This document shows, piece by piece, positions 1-8,242 of a DNA stretch of 64,000 nt (positions within the stretch are counted from its first letter, which is position 1; each line of letters opens with the position of its first letter). The notes under the pieces are model-generated. The model ran no database searches, was not told the origin of the DNA, and was given only the letters and a program-made list of their open reading frames with translations. A program made the translations under genes and the position numbers. Source of the DNA: Streptomyces rugosispiralis (GTDB lineage Bacteria; Actinomycetota; Actinomycetes; Streptomycetales; Streptomycetaceae); NCBI RefSeq assembly GCF_024505145.1, contig NZ_JANIAA010000014.1:62001-126000 (forward strand), read 5' to 3'.

Positions 1-16
1 CCACACGGCGAACGAC

Positions 17-125
17 GGCGGCATCGACGACAGCCGTACAGGCGGCATCAACGACAGCCGCACGAGCGGCAGTTGTACGACAGCAGCAGGACGAACGACG
101 ACACCGCGGTCGACGACACCGCGGA
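17..125. repeat. Two short tandem duplications upstream of the pilin-like gene
   Basis: A 24-bp unit occurs twice in a row at 17-40 and 41-64 with three mismatches, and a 15-bp unit (CGACGACACCGCGGT type) occurs twice at about 96-125. The region could be the 3' end of a preceding gene cut off by the window edge or intergenic DNA; I see no clear promoter in it. Confidence 0.6.
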
Positions 126-131
126 CAGGAC

Positions 132-341
132 ATGGGGGCCGACATGATGAAGCAGTGGTGGGTACGGCGCTACGCGGCGGCGCGGGTGAAGGCCGAGGCG
201 GGCATGACCACCGCCGAGTACGCGATGGGAACGATCGCGGCATGTGGTTTCGCCGCGGTGCTCTACAAAGTGGTGACCAGCGGAGCCGTCAGCGGTGCGC
301 TGCAGTCGGTCATTGGACGGGCGCTCGATGCGCAGTTCTGA
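132..341 (+). CDS. DUF4244 family small pilin-like protein
   Basis: A 69-residue protein with a basic N-terminus and one hydrophobic helix beginning at the motif EAGMTTAEYA, the hallmark of the DUF4244/Flp-pilin-like family found in actinobacterial Tad pilus clusters. The glutamate before the hydrophobic segment resembles the prepilin peptidase site of Flp pilins. It is followed directly by two TadE-like genes, which supports a role as a minor or major pilin of a surface appendage. The first ATG is at 132; ATG codons at 144 and 147 are alternatives and have a better-spaced GGGGG upstream. Its 3' end overlaps the likely start of the next gene by 14 bp. Confidence 0.85.
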   Translation: MGADMMKQWWVRRYAAARVKAEAGMTTAEYAMGTIAACGFAAVLYKVVTSGAVSGALQSVIGRALDAQF

Positions 342-942
342 GTCGCCGGGGACAGGGGAGCGGACGGGCTCGCGCGCCAGGAGCGGCGCGCGGGGCGTCC
401 CGACGGGCAGCGGTATCCCGAAGGCCAGTGGCGTCCGGAGGGCCGGCAGCGTCCGGAGGGCCCGTGGCGGCGTCCCGGGGGCCCGGAGCGAGCCCAGGAC
501 GGGCTCCCCGGGGGCCCGGGGCCCTGCGCGGGACAGCGGCTACGTCACGGCGGAGGCGGCCGTCGCGCTGCCTGTGCTGGCGTTGTTCGCCCTGATGCTG
601 ATCTGGGGGCTGATGGCGGCGTCCGCGCAGCTGCAGTGCGTGGACGCGGCCAGGGCCGGGGCGCGGGCGGCGGCGCGCTCGGAGCCGAAGGCGGACGCGA
701 TGGCCGCCGCCCGCTCGGCCGCGCCCGATGGAGCGCGGGTCGAGCTGTGGCGGGAGGGGGACATGGTGCGGGTGCGGGTCCGGGCGCACGCCATCGGTCC
801 CGGTCCGCTGGCGGTGAATCTGCGCGGTGAGGCGGCCGCGCTCGCCGAGGACACGGTGGGCGCGGACGACGCGATGGGCGGGGCCGGTGCGGGCGGTATG
901 GGCGGCGTGGACGGTGCGGCGGCCCGGGAGGCGGTCCCGTGA
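328..942 (+). CDS. TadE-like pilus assembly/minor pilin protein
   Basis: The protein has a long Arg/Gly/Pro-rich basic N-terminal stretch (about 65 residues) followed by the typical TadE segment GYVTAEAAVALPVLALF and a single membrane helix, then a variable extracellular part. TadE-family proteins are minor pseudopilins of Tad (tight adherence) secretion systems. I chose the ATG at 328, which overlaps the end of the upstream gene and is preceded by GGACGGG; a GTG at 295 in the same frame is the longest alternative. The low-complexity N-terminus before the TadE motif may be partly non-conserved. It is coupled to the next gene by a GTGA overlap at 939-942. Confidence 0.8.
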   Translation: MRSSESPGTGERTGSRARSGARGVPTGSGIPKASGVRRAGSVRRARGGVPGARSEPRTGSPGARGPARDSGYVTAEAAVALPVLALFALMLIWGLMAASAQLQCVDAARAGARAAARSEPKADAMAAARSAAPDGARVELWREGDMVRVRVRAHAIGPGPLAVNLRGEAAALAEDTVGADDAMGGAGAGGMGGVDGAAAREAVP

Positions 943-1376
943 GCGCGGGACGCGGCCTCGTGAGCCCGGGACGCGGCCCCGTGAGGAGGGCGGACGACCG
1001 GGGGTCGGCCACCGTCTGGACCGCGCTGGCGGCGACGGCGCTGTGCGTGGTGTTCGCGGCCGTACTGGCGGCCGGGCAGGCCATGGTGGCGCGCCATCGG
1101 GCGGGCGGCGCCGCCGATCTGGCGGCGCTCGCGGCGGCGGACCACGGCCTGGAGGGGACGCGCACGGCGTGTGGCCTCGCCCGGCGGGTGGCCTCCGCTC
1201 AGGGGGCGCGCGTGGTGAGCTGCGCCCTGAGCGGTGAGATCGCGGATCTCACGGCGGAGGTGCGTACCGGCCCGTTCACCCTCCGGGCCCGGGCCCGGGC
1301 GGGGCCCGCGGGCACTCCCGTCACCGGACCGCCACCCCCACCAGGTGGCGGGGAGCGGCCACTCGGCAGGGAGCGG
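939..1376 (+). CDS. Rv3654c-family TadE-like protein, 3' end unresolved
   Basis: Translation starts at a GTG that overlaps the stop of the preceding tadE-like gene (GTGA), so the three genes form an operon. Residues 20-110 carry the family pattern DRGSATVWTALAATAL followed by a hydrophobic helix and an Ala-rich segment (GGAADLAALAAAD), as in the secreted TadE-like Rv3654c family. Family members usually end about 10-20 residues after the point where homology is lost here (near 1310). No stop codon is present: the frame stays open antisense through the whole helicase gene to 3710. I therefore end the feature at the border of the convergent helicase; the true C-terminus is unknown and may be long or changed by a frameshift. 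Confidence 0.6.
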
Positions 1377-3833
1377 TCACTCGCCGGTGGGCGGCTGCTC
1401 CGGGGCGCCGGCGAGCAGGGTCGTCAGCAGGCGGATGGCGGCCTTCTTGTCCAGCGGGTCGTTGCCGTTGCCGCACTTGGGCGACTGGATGCAGGACGGG
1501 CATCCCGCCTCGCACTCGCAGACGGCGATCGCCTCTCGGGTGGCCGCCAGCCAGCGGGCGGCCGTGTGGAAGGCGCGCTCGGCGAAGCCCGCGCCCCCCG
1601 GGTGCCCGTCGTAGACGAAGACGGTGGGCAGCAGCGTGTCGGGGTGCAGCGGGACGGACACCCCGCCGATGTCCCAGCGGTCACAGGTGGCGAAGAGCGG
1701 CAGGATGCCGATCGAGGCGTGCTCGGCGGCGTGCAGGGCACCGCCGAGGGCCTGGGGGTGCACCCGGGCCTCCTCGAGCTGGTCGTCGGTCACCGTCCAC
1801 CACACCGCCCGGGTGCGCAGGGTGCGCGGCGGAAGGTCCAGCTTGGACTCGCCGAGGACCTCACCGGTGATCAGCTTGCGGCGCAGGAAGGAGACCACCT
1901 GGTTGGTGACCTCGACGGAGCCGAAACACAGCCGCGCGTCCCCCCAGGGGATCTCGGTGGTGGTCTCCAGGATGGAGATCGCCGTGGTGTCGCGGGCCGT
2001 GGTCGAGTAGGGCGGACTGGCCTCCTCCACCAGGGCGACCGAGTCGTCGAGGTCGAGCTGTTTGACGAGATAGCTCCGGCCCTGGTGGAGGTGGACGGCG
2101 CCCTCGTGGACGGTGGTGTGGGCCGCCGCGGCGTCCACGGTGCCCAGCAGTCGCCCGGTGGCCGCCTCCACGACCTGGACCGGACTGCCGCCCGCCCCGC
2201 GGATGTCGGTGAGGTCGGCGGCGCGCTCACGGCGGGTCCAGTGCCAGGCCTTCGCCCGGCGCCGCAGCAGCTTGCGCTGCTCCAGCTGCGGCATCAGCTC
2301 CTCGGTGGCGGGCCCGAAGAGCTCCAGATCGGGTTCGGTGAGCGGAAGCTCGGCCGCGGCCGCGCACAGGTGCGGCGCGAGGACGTAGGGGTTGTCCGGG
2401 TCCAGGACGGTGGACTCCACCGGCTGCCGGAAGAGGGCGTCCGGGTGGTGGACGAGATAGGTGTCCAGCGGGTCGTCCCGGGCGACCAGGATCGCGAGGG
2501 CCCCTTCGCCGGTGCGCCCGGCCCGCCCCGCCTGCTGCCACAGGGAGGCCCGGGTGCCGGGATAGCCCGCCACGACCACGGCGTCCAGCCCGGCGATGTC
2601 CATCCCCAGCTCCAGGGCGGTGGTGGCGGCGAGCCCCAGCAGCTCACCGGAGTGCAGGGCCTTCTCCAGGGCGCGGCGTTCCTCGGGGAGATAGCCGCCC
2701 CGATACGCGGCGATCCGGTCCGGCAGCGAGCGGTCCACCTCCGCGAGCCGCTCCTGGGCGATGAGCGCGATGAGTTCCGCGCCCCGCCGGGAGCGCACGA
2801 AGGTGACCGTACGGACGCCCTGGACGGCCAGGTCGGTGAGCAGGTCCGCGGACTCGGCCGTGGCCGTGCGCCGCACCGGGGCGCCCTGCTCGCCGTGGAG
2901 TTCGGTCAACGGCGGCTCCCAGAGGGCGAAGACGACCTCGCCGCGGGGCGAGCCGTCCTCGGTGATCTCCACCACGGACACGCCGGTCAGCCGGCACGCG
3001 GCGACCGCCGGATCGGAGGCGGTGGCCGAGGCGAGCAGGAACACGGGCGAGGAGCCGTAGCGGGCGCAGACGCGGCGCAGCCTGCGCAGCACCTGGGCCA
3101 CATGGGAGCCGAAGACACCCCGGTAGGTGTGGCACTCGTCGATGACCACATAGCGCAGCGCACGCAGGAAGGAGGACCATCTGGGGTGGCCGGGCAGGAT
3201 GCCCCGGTGGAGCATGTCGGGGTTGGTGAGCACGTAGTTCGCGTACTGCCGGACCCACTCGCGCTCCTCGACGGGCGTGTCGCCGTCGTAGACCGCCGCC
3301 CGGACGCCGGTGCCCAGCGGGGCGGTGAGGCCGGCCACCGCACGCCGCTGGTCGGCGGCCAGCGCCTTGGTGGGAGAGAGGTACAGGGCGGTCGTCCCCC
3401 GGCCGTTGGGCTCCTCCGAGCCGTCCAGCAGGGTGCTGAGGACGGGGGCCAGATAGGCGAGGGACTTGCCGGAGGCGGTTCCGGTGGCCACGACCACGGA
3501 TTCGCCGCGCAGCGCGTGTTCGGCCGTGCGCGCCTGGTGGGCCCAGGGGCGCTCGATGCCGACCGCGCGAATGGCGTTGATCACCTCTGGCCGGATCGCC
3601 GAGGGCCAGTCGGCATGGGTTCCCGGGCGTGGGGGCAAGTGCTCCGTATGAGTGATGCGCGTGCTCCGGCTCGCCCCGGTGCTCAGCCGACCGAGGACGG
3701 CCCGGGGTGAGGGGCGTATGCCCGCCTGCCGCGGGATTTGGTTGTCGGCCATCGACACCGAGTGTGTCACTGGTCTGACGGACAATGGTCCTAAGGCGTC
3801 GTGCACGCCTGCTGGTAAGTGATTGAATGCCAT
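1377..3833 (-). CDS. DEAD/DEAH-box helicase with zinc-binding DUF1998 C-terminus (MrfA/YprA-like)
   Basis: An 818-residue superfamily 2 helicase. Visible motifs: Walker A ATGTASGKS (about residues 116-124), Walker B DECH (232-235), motif III LASAT, and motif VI QQAGRAGRTG. The C-terminal part carries a four-cysteine cluster (CECEAGCPSC...KCGN, about 772-789) typical of DUF1998. In Bacillus the related MrfA (YprA) acts in mitomycin C damage repair and binds zinc through such cysteines; a DNA-repair role here is inferred from family membership. The start ATG at 3833 gives MAFNHLPAG, the N-terminus I recall for the Streptomyces orthologue. The gene is divergent from bldG with 54 bp between starts, and convergent with the Tad operon. 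Confidence 0.9.
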   Translation of the reverse strand: MAFNHLPAGVHDALGPLSVRPVTHSVSMADNQIPRQAGIRPSPRAVLGRLSTGASRSTRITHTEHLPPRPGTHADWPSAIRPEVINAIRAVGIERPWAHQARTAEHALRGESVVVATGTASGKSLAYLAPVLSTLLDGSEEPNGRGTTALYLSPTKALAADQRRAVAGLTAPLGTGVRAAVYDGDTPVEEREWVRQYANYVLTNPDMLHRGILPGHPRWSSFLRALRYVVIDECHTYRGVFGSHVAQVLRRLRRVCARYGSSPVFLLASATASDPAVAACRLTGVSVVEITEDGSPRGEVVFALWEPPLTELHGEQGAPVRRTATAESADLLTDLAVQGVRTVTFVRSRRGAELIALIAQERLAEVDRSLPDRIAAYRGGYLPEERRALEKALHSGELLGLAATTALELGMDIAGLDAVVVAGYPGTRASLWQQAGRAGRTGEGALAILVARDDPLDTYLVHHPDALFRQPVESTVLDPDNPYVLAPHLCAAAAELPLTEPDLELFGPATEELMPQLEQRKLLRRRAKAWHWTRRERAADLTDIRGAGGSPVQVVEAATGRLLGTVDAAAAHTTVHEGAVHLHQGRSYLVKQLDLDDSVALVEEASPPYSTTARDTTAISILETTTEIPWGDARLCFGSVEVTNQVVSFLRRKLITGEVLGESKLDLPPRTLRTRAVWWTVTDDQLEEARVHPQALGGALHAAEHASIGILPLFATCDRWDIGGVSVPLHPDTLLPTVFVYDGHPGGAGFAERAFHTAARWLAATREAIAVCECEAGCPSCIQSPKCGNGNDPLDKKAAIRLLTTLLAGAPEQPPTGE

Positions 3834-3887
3834 CGCGGCTGCCGATCCATGGGGGGCGACCGCTCGATGCAAGGTGCTGGAGGATCC

Positions 3888-4229
3888 GTGGACCTGTCCC
3901 TGTCGACTCGGACCGTCGATGACCGCACGGTCGTCGAGGTCGGTGGCGAGATTGATGTATACACCGCGCCCAAGCTGCGCGAGCAGCTGGTCGAGCTTGT
4001 CAACGACGGCAACTACCACCTGGTCGTCGACATGGAGGGCGTCGACTTTCTCGACTCCACCGGACTCGGCGTGCTCGTCGGCGGGCTCAAGCGAGTGCGG
4101 GCCCACGAGGGCTCGCTGCGCCTGGTCTGCAACCAGGAGCGCATTCTGAAGATCTTCCGCATCACCGGCCTGACCAAGGTGTTCCCGATTCACACCTCGG
4201 TCGAGGACGCGGTCGCGGCGACCGACTGA
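3888..4229 (+). CDS. bldG: BldG anti-sigma factor antagonist (STAS domain)
   Basis: A 113-residue single STAS-domain protein. The phosphorylation motif MEGVDFLDSTGLGVLVGGL is intact, with the regulatory serine in DSTG. The sequence VVEVGGEIDVYTAPKLREQL and the C-terminus TGLTKVFPIHTSVEDAVAATD-like ending match Streptomyces BldG, a regulator required for aerial mycelium formation and antibiotic production that acts by partner switching with anti-sigma factors. I chose the GTG at 3888, preceded by GGAGG at 3879-3883, which gives the known length; upstream in-frame codons lie in non-conserved sequence. The anti-sigma gene follows 92 bp downstream, the usual bldG operon arrangement. Confidence 0.95.
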   Translation: MDLSLSTRTVDDRTVVEVGGEIDVYTAPKLREQLVELVNDGNYHLVVDMEGVDFLDSTGLGVLVGGLKRVRAHEGSLRLVCNQERILKIFRITGLTKVFPIHTSVEDAVAATD

Positions 4230-4321
4230 CAAGATCGCCGAAGGAAGACACAGAAGGGGGTTCCGGGCGGCGCTCGCCCGGCCCTCCCCATACGCACGCC
4301 CATACGCCCGAGGGGGATGGC

Positions 4322-4750
4322 ATGGCCACCGTCGAACTCCGCTTCAGCGCGCTGCCCGAGCACGTCAGGACCGCTCGTCTTGTCGCGGCGGCCGTGGCGC
4401 GCCGGGCGGGGGTGGATGAGGCCGTGCTCGACGAGGTGCGGCTCGCGGTCGGCGAGGCTTGTACGCGCGCGGTCGGGCTCCACCTGAGCAATGGGGTGGA
4501 GGCACCGGTGCGGGTGATCCTGACCGAGGAGGAGAAGAAGTTCTCCATCGAGGTCGGTGACGAATCCCCGACCTCGGCCGCCCTGGCGCCCGGCTCCCAT
4601 CCGGAGGCGGATGACGAGGCCGAGGGCGAGGACGAGATGGGTCTCGCCGTCATCAGCGGGCTCGTCGACGATGTCGAGGTGACGACCAGCGAGACCGGTG
4701 GAGTGATCCGGATGAGCTGGCCGACCTCGCCCCAGCCTCTGGTGTCCTAG
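4322..4750 (+). CDS. Anti-sigma regulatory factor (ATP-binding kinase), bldG partner
   Basis: A 142-residue GHKL-fold protein of the RsbW/SpoIIAB type. The N box is visible at DEVRLAVGEACTRAV, and the C-terminal part ends with the EVTTSETGGVIRMSW strand. An acidic insert (ADDEAEGEDEMG) replaces the usual ATP-lid region, as in the orthologue immediately downstream of bldG in other Streptomyces. Such proteins bind a SigB/F-type sigma factor and phosphorylate their STAS antagonist; BldG is the expected partner because the genes are adjacent and same-strand. Start ATG at 4322 with GAGGGGGATGGC upstream. Confidence 0.9.
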   Translation: MATVELRFSALPEHVRTARLVAAAVARRAGVDEAVLDEVRLAVGEACTRAVGLHLSNGVEAPVRVILTEEEKKFSIEVGDESPTSAALAPGSHPEADDEAEGEDEMGLAVISGLVDDVEVTTSETGGVIRMSWPTSPQPLVS

Positions 4751-4822
4751 CCCGAGCCAGGACCTTTTGGCGGACTGGCCCATCGGTTCGGGTTCCGCCC
4801 GTACCGGTTCGGTCCGTGTCCT

Positions 4823-5053
4823 GGCCGGTTCGGGTTCTGCCTTCAGCGGGCCGGGCCTCTTGCTTCGCCCCGGAGTCGGCGCGGGCCGGAGCTTGCCTTG
4901 GCCGGTTCGGGTTCTGCCTTCAGCGGGCCGGGCCTCTTGCTTCGCCCCGGAGTCGGCGCGGGCCGGAGCTTGCCTTGGCCGGTTCGGGTTCTGCCTTCAG
5001 CGGGCCGGGCCTCTTGCCTCGCCCCCGGGCCCGGCGCGGGCCGGAGCTTGTTC
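4823..5053 (+). repeat. Three tandem copies of a 77-bp unit
   Basis: The unit beginning GGCCGGTTCGGGTTCTGCC starts at 4823, 4900 and 4977, exactly 77 bp apart. The first two copies are nearly identical and the third diverges in its last 30 bases. Because 77 is not a multiple of three the array is read in a different frame in each copy, so it is unlikely to be coding. It lies in the gap after the bldG/anti-sigma operon. Confidence 0.9.
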
Positions 5054-5565
5054 TGGCCGCCGAATCGGGCCCTCGAGGGGTCGTCCGCCCGTCATCCCTC
5101 GCCCGATCTTCCGGACCACCGGACCGGCCGTTTCAAGATCGCCGGTCCGGCTGTCGGCGTGCCCGCGCCCGCTCGGCGGGATCGTTGCGGCGCGCCCCGG
5201 GCGCGCCCCTGGCGTATCTCTCGGCGCGCACTATTTCGATCTCGGGCGTAGGCTCTGAACAGCCCTTTTATCGGTGCGGTGCAACCGCCGAAAGATCGCC
5301 ATTGAGATCATCTATATAGATCATTATAGAGATCACTTTACATCCGTCACCGAATTGTCGACCTTCCTTCTTCCGAAGGAATTCGTACCGCCAAACCTAT
5401 TGATCTTCGCTGGTGCGGGGGAATTCCCATTCCGGCGCCCTGTTTTGATCGTGTGACGCTCCCTACAATCCGTCCACATCTCGAGCTCAGGACGCCTGAG
5501 CGCGGCGGCTCTTCTGCGGTCGCAGAACTGCTGCGCGCCCATGTGCCAAACGTCAAGGAGGACGA
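5054..5565. other. Gene-free region with an AT-rich leader before the pyrophosphatase gene
   Basis: No convincing gene is present between the 77-bp array and the pyrophosphatase start. The first half is GC-rich; 5274-5470 is markedly AT-rich for this genome. It includes a perfect 12-bp palindrome ATCTATATAGAT at 5310-5321 and several GATC-containing repeats. A 60-codon open frame across it (5274-5456) has no conserved features and atypical composition, so I do not call it a gene. A long leader or regulatory region for the pyrophosphatase is the simplest reading. Confidence 0.5.
5464..5469 (+). promoter_or_regulatory. Candidate -10 element (TACAAT) upstream of the pyrophosphatase gene
   Basis: TACAAT at 5464-5469 matches the housekeeping -10 consensus well and stands in an AT-rich stretch about 100 bp upstream of the start codon. 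The -35 region is poor (TTTTGA-like at about 5442-5447), so the assignment is tentative. Confidence 0.35.
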
Positions 5566-8004
5566 ATGGCGGGGCCTCTCACCCCTCATCAGCTGGACCT
5601 CACCCCAACCCTGGCCGCCGCAGAGCTGACCGACGACAACCGTGTGATCGTGCTGGTGATCGCCGCCGTCGCGATCGCGGCACTCGCGGTCGCGGTGGTG
5701 CTGGTGCGACAAGTCCTCGCGGCCGGCGAGGGCACGGACAGTATGAAGAAGATCGCCGAAGCCGTTCAGGAAGGCGCCAATGCCTATCTGGCCCGGCAGT
5801 TGCGCACCCTCGGTGGATTCGCCGTGGTGGTGTTCTTCCTGCTCATGCTGTTGCCGGCGGACGACTGGCCGCAGCGCATCGGGCGTTCGGCGTTCTTTCT
5901 GATCGGTGCGGCATTCTCGGCGGCGACCGGCTATATCGGGATGTGGCTCGCGGTGCGCAGCAATGTGCGCGTCGCGGCCGCCGCCCGTGAGGCCACCCCC
6001 GAGCCCCCCACCACACCGGTCAATGGAGATTCGGCCGCGTCCGCGCCCGGTAAGCCGAGCGTGGATCTCACGGCCGTCTCGCACAAGGCAATGAAGATCG
6101 CATTCCGTACTGGCGGTGTGGTGGGCATGTTCACCGTGGGCCTCGGACTGCTGGGCGCCTCCTGCGTGGTGCTGGTCTACGCTGCCGACGCGCCCAAGGT
6201 GCTGGAGGGCTTCGGGCTCGGCGCCGCCCTGATCGCGATGTTCATGAGGGTCGGCGGCGGCATCTTCACCAAGGCCGCCGACGTCGGTGCCGACCTCGTC
6301 GGCAAGGTCGAGAAGGGCATCCCCGAGGACGACCCGCGCAACGCCGCGACCATCGCGGACAACGTTGGCGACAACGTCGGGGACTGCGCCGGTATGGCCG
6401 CCGACCTCTTCGAGTCGTACGCCGTCACCCTGGTGGCCGCGCTGATCCTCGGCAAGGCCGCCTTCGGCGACTCCGGACTGGCCTTCCCGCTGCTCGTACC
6501 GGCCATCGGCGTGGTCACCGCCATGATCGGGATCTTCGCCGTGGCCCCGCGCCGCTCCGACCGCAGCGGGATGAGCGCCATCAACCGGGGCTTCTTCATC
6601 TCCGCCGTGATCTCCATGGCCCTGGTGGCGATCGCGGTCTTCGCCTATCTGCCGTCCAGCTACGCGGACCTCGACGGTGTCACCAACCGCGAGATCCTCG
6701 GCCACAGCGGTGACCCGCGGGTGCTCGCGCTCGTCGCGGTCGCCGTCGGCATCGTGCTGGCCGCGCTCATCCAGCAGCTCACGGGCTACTTCACCGAGAC
6801 CACCCGGCGTCCGGTGCGGGACGTCGGCAAGACCTCGCTGACCGGCCCGGCCACCGTGGTGCTCTCCGGTATCTCGCTCGGCCTGGAGTCCGCCGTCTAC
6901 TCCGCGGTGCTGATCGGGCTGAGCGTCTACGGCGCCTTCCTGCTCGGCGGCAGTTCGATCATGCTGGCGCTGTTCGCCGTGGCGCTCGCCGGTACCGGTC
7001 TGCTCACCACGGTCGGCGTGATCGTCGCCATGGACACCTTCGGTCCGGTCTCCGACAACGCCCAGGGCATCGCCGAGATGTCCGGCGACGTCGAGGGCGC
7101 GGGCGCGCAGGTGCTCACCGACCTGGACGCGGTCGGCAACACCACCAAGGCGATCACCAAGGGCATCGCCATCGCGACGGCGGTGCTGGCCGCGGCGGCG
7201 CTCTTCGGCTCGTACCGCGACGCCATCGCCGAAGCGGTGAGCGAAGTGCACACCTCCGTGGCCGGGGAGATGAACCTGAACCTGGACATCTCGCAGCCCA
7301 ACAACCTCGTGGGCCTCGTCCTCGGCGCCGCCGTCGTCTTCCTCTTCTCCGGATTGGCGATCAACGCGGTGTCGCGGTCGGCCGGTGCGGTGGTCTTCGA
7401 GGTGCGGCGGCAGTTCCGCGAGAAGCCCGGGATCATGAACTACACCGAAAAGCCGGAGTACGGCCGGGTCGTCGACATCTGCACCAAGGACGCGCTGCGC
7501 GAGCTGGCCACACCGGGTCTGCTCGCCGTCATGGCGCCGATCGCCGTCGGCTTCACCTTCGGGGTCGGCGCGCTCGGCTCGTTCCTGGCGGGCGCCATCG
7601 GCACCGGCACGCTGATGGCCGTCTTCCTCGCCAACTCCGGCGGCGCCTGGGACAACGCCAAGAAGCTGGTCGAGGACGGTCACCACGGCGGTAAGGGGAG
7701 CGAGGCCCATGCCGCGACGGTGATCGGCGACACGGTCGGCGACCCCTTCAAGGACACCGCGGGCCCCGCGATCAACCCGCTGCTGAAGGTGATGAACCTG
7801 GTGGCGCTGCTGATCGCGCCCGCGGTGGTCAAGTTCTCCTACGGGGGCAACGCCAGCCCGGGGCTGCGCGCGGTCGTCGCGGCGCTCGCCGTCGTGATCA
7901 TCGTGACCGCCGTCTACATCTCCAAGCGGCGCGGAATCGCCGTAGGTGACGAAGACAACTCCGAGCACGTGGCGAAGTCAGCCGACGCGGCGGTGGTGTC
8001 CTGA
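5566..8004 (+). CDS. hppA: Proton-translocating membrane pyrophosphatase
   Basis: An 812-residue polytopic membrane protein with about 16 hydrophobic helices. The pyrophosphate-binding signature DVGADLVGKVEKGIPEDDPR is present, followed by the conserved DNVGDNVGDCAGMAADLFES and, near the C-terminus, NSGGAWDNAKK and GDTVGDPFKDTAGPA. The GNTTK motif (VGNTTKAITKG) has Lys at the position that is Ala in potassium-dependent enzymes, so this should be the potassium-independent H+-pumping type. It hydrolyses cytoplasmic pyrophosphate and pumps protons outward. A strong AAGGAGG Shine-Dalgarno precedes the ATG at 5566. It stands alone, with a long upstream region and a hairpin after its stop. Confidence 0.97.
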   Translation: MAGPLTPHQLDLTPTLAAAELTDDNRVIVLVIAAVAIAALAVAVVLVRQVLAAGEGTDSMKKIAEAVQEGANAYLARQLRTLGGFAVVVFFLLMLLPADDWPQRIGRSAFFLIGAAFSAATGYIGMWLAVRSNVRVAAAAREATPEPPTTPVNGDSAASAPGKPSVDLTAVSHKAMKIAFRTGGVVGMFTVGLGLLGASCVVLVYAADAPKVLEGFGLGAALIAMFMRVGGGIFTKAADVGADLVGKVEKGIPEDDPRNAATIADNVGDNVGDCAGMAADLFESYAVTLVAALILGKAAFGDSGLAFPLLVPAIGVVTAMIGIFAVAPRRSDRSGMSAINRGFFISAVISMALVAIAVFAYLPSSYADLDGVTNREILGHSGDPRVLALVAVAVGIVLAALIQQLTGYFTETTRRPVRDVGKTSLTGPATVVLSGISLGLESAVYSAVLIGLSVYGAFLLGGSSIMLALFAVALAGTGLLTTVGVIVAMDTFGPVSDNAQGIAEMSGDVEGAGAQVLTDLDAVGNTTKAITKGIAIATAVLAAAALFGSYRDAIAEAVSEVHTSVAGEMNLNLDISQPNNLVGLVLGAAVVFLFSGLAINAVSRSAGAVVFEVRRQFREKPGIMNYTEKPEYGRVVDICTKDALRELATPGLLAVMAPIAVGFTFGVGALGSFLAGAIGTGTLMAVFLANSGGAWDNAKKLVEDGHHGGKGSEAHAATVIGDTVGDPFKDTAGPAINPLLKVMNLVALLIAPAVVKFSYGGNASPGLRAVVAALAVVIIVTAVYISKRRGIAVGDEDNSEHVAKSADAAVVS

Positions 8005-8049
8005 CCCCGGAAGGGGCCAGGGGGCCGGGAAAGCCCTCGCGACATGCGG

Positions 8050-8086
8050 GCGGGCGGTGTGCGACGGCACATCGTCCGCCCGCTTC
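8050..8086 (+). terminator. Hairpin downstream of hppA
   Basis: GCGGGCGG (8050-8057) pairs with CCGCCCGC (8076-8083); inside, TGTGC pairs with GCACA around a GACG loop, with TCGT bulged on the 3' side. It is followed by TTCCC rather than a T-run, as is common for Streptomyces terminators. Confidence 0.5.
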
Positions 8087-8242
8087 CCTGTCCGCGGTGC
8101 GCCATCCGCTCGATGAGGCCATGTCCACAATGAGTGTGGTGCAAATAGCTCTAAAGATATTCATACGGGACGCTCTCCCGGTGGGCTTCGCCGGATGGAC
8201 GTGTATGTTCCGGGGCCGAGAGCCATGGAAGGGACCAATCCG

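Noticed and set aside
4823..5053. CRISPR array or repeat protein
   Set aside because: 77-bp units are directly adjacent without spacers, and the length is not a multiple of three.
5274..5456. 60-codon open frame in the AT-rich leader of hppA
   Set aside because: No Shine-Dalgarno, no conserved motif, atypical codon use; better explained as leader DNA.
5347..7968. 873-codon open frame antisense to hppA
   Set aside because: His/Arg/Asp-rich repetitive translation typical of a GC-rich antisense frame.
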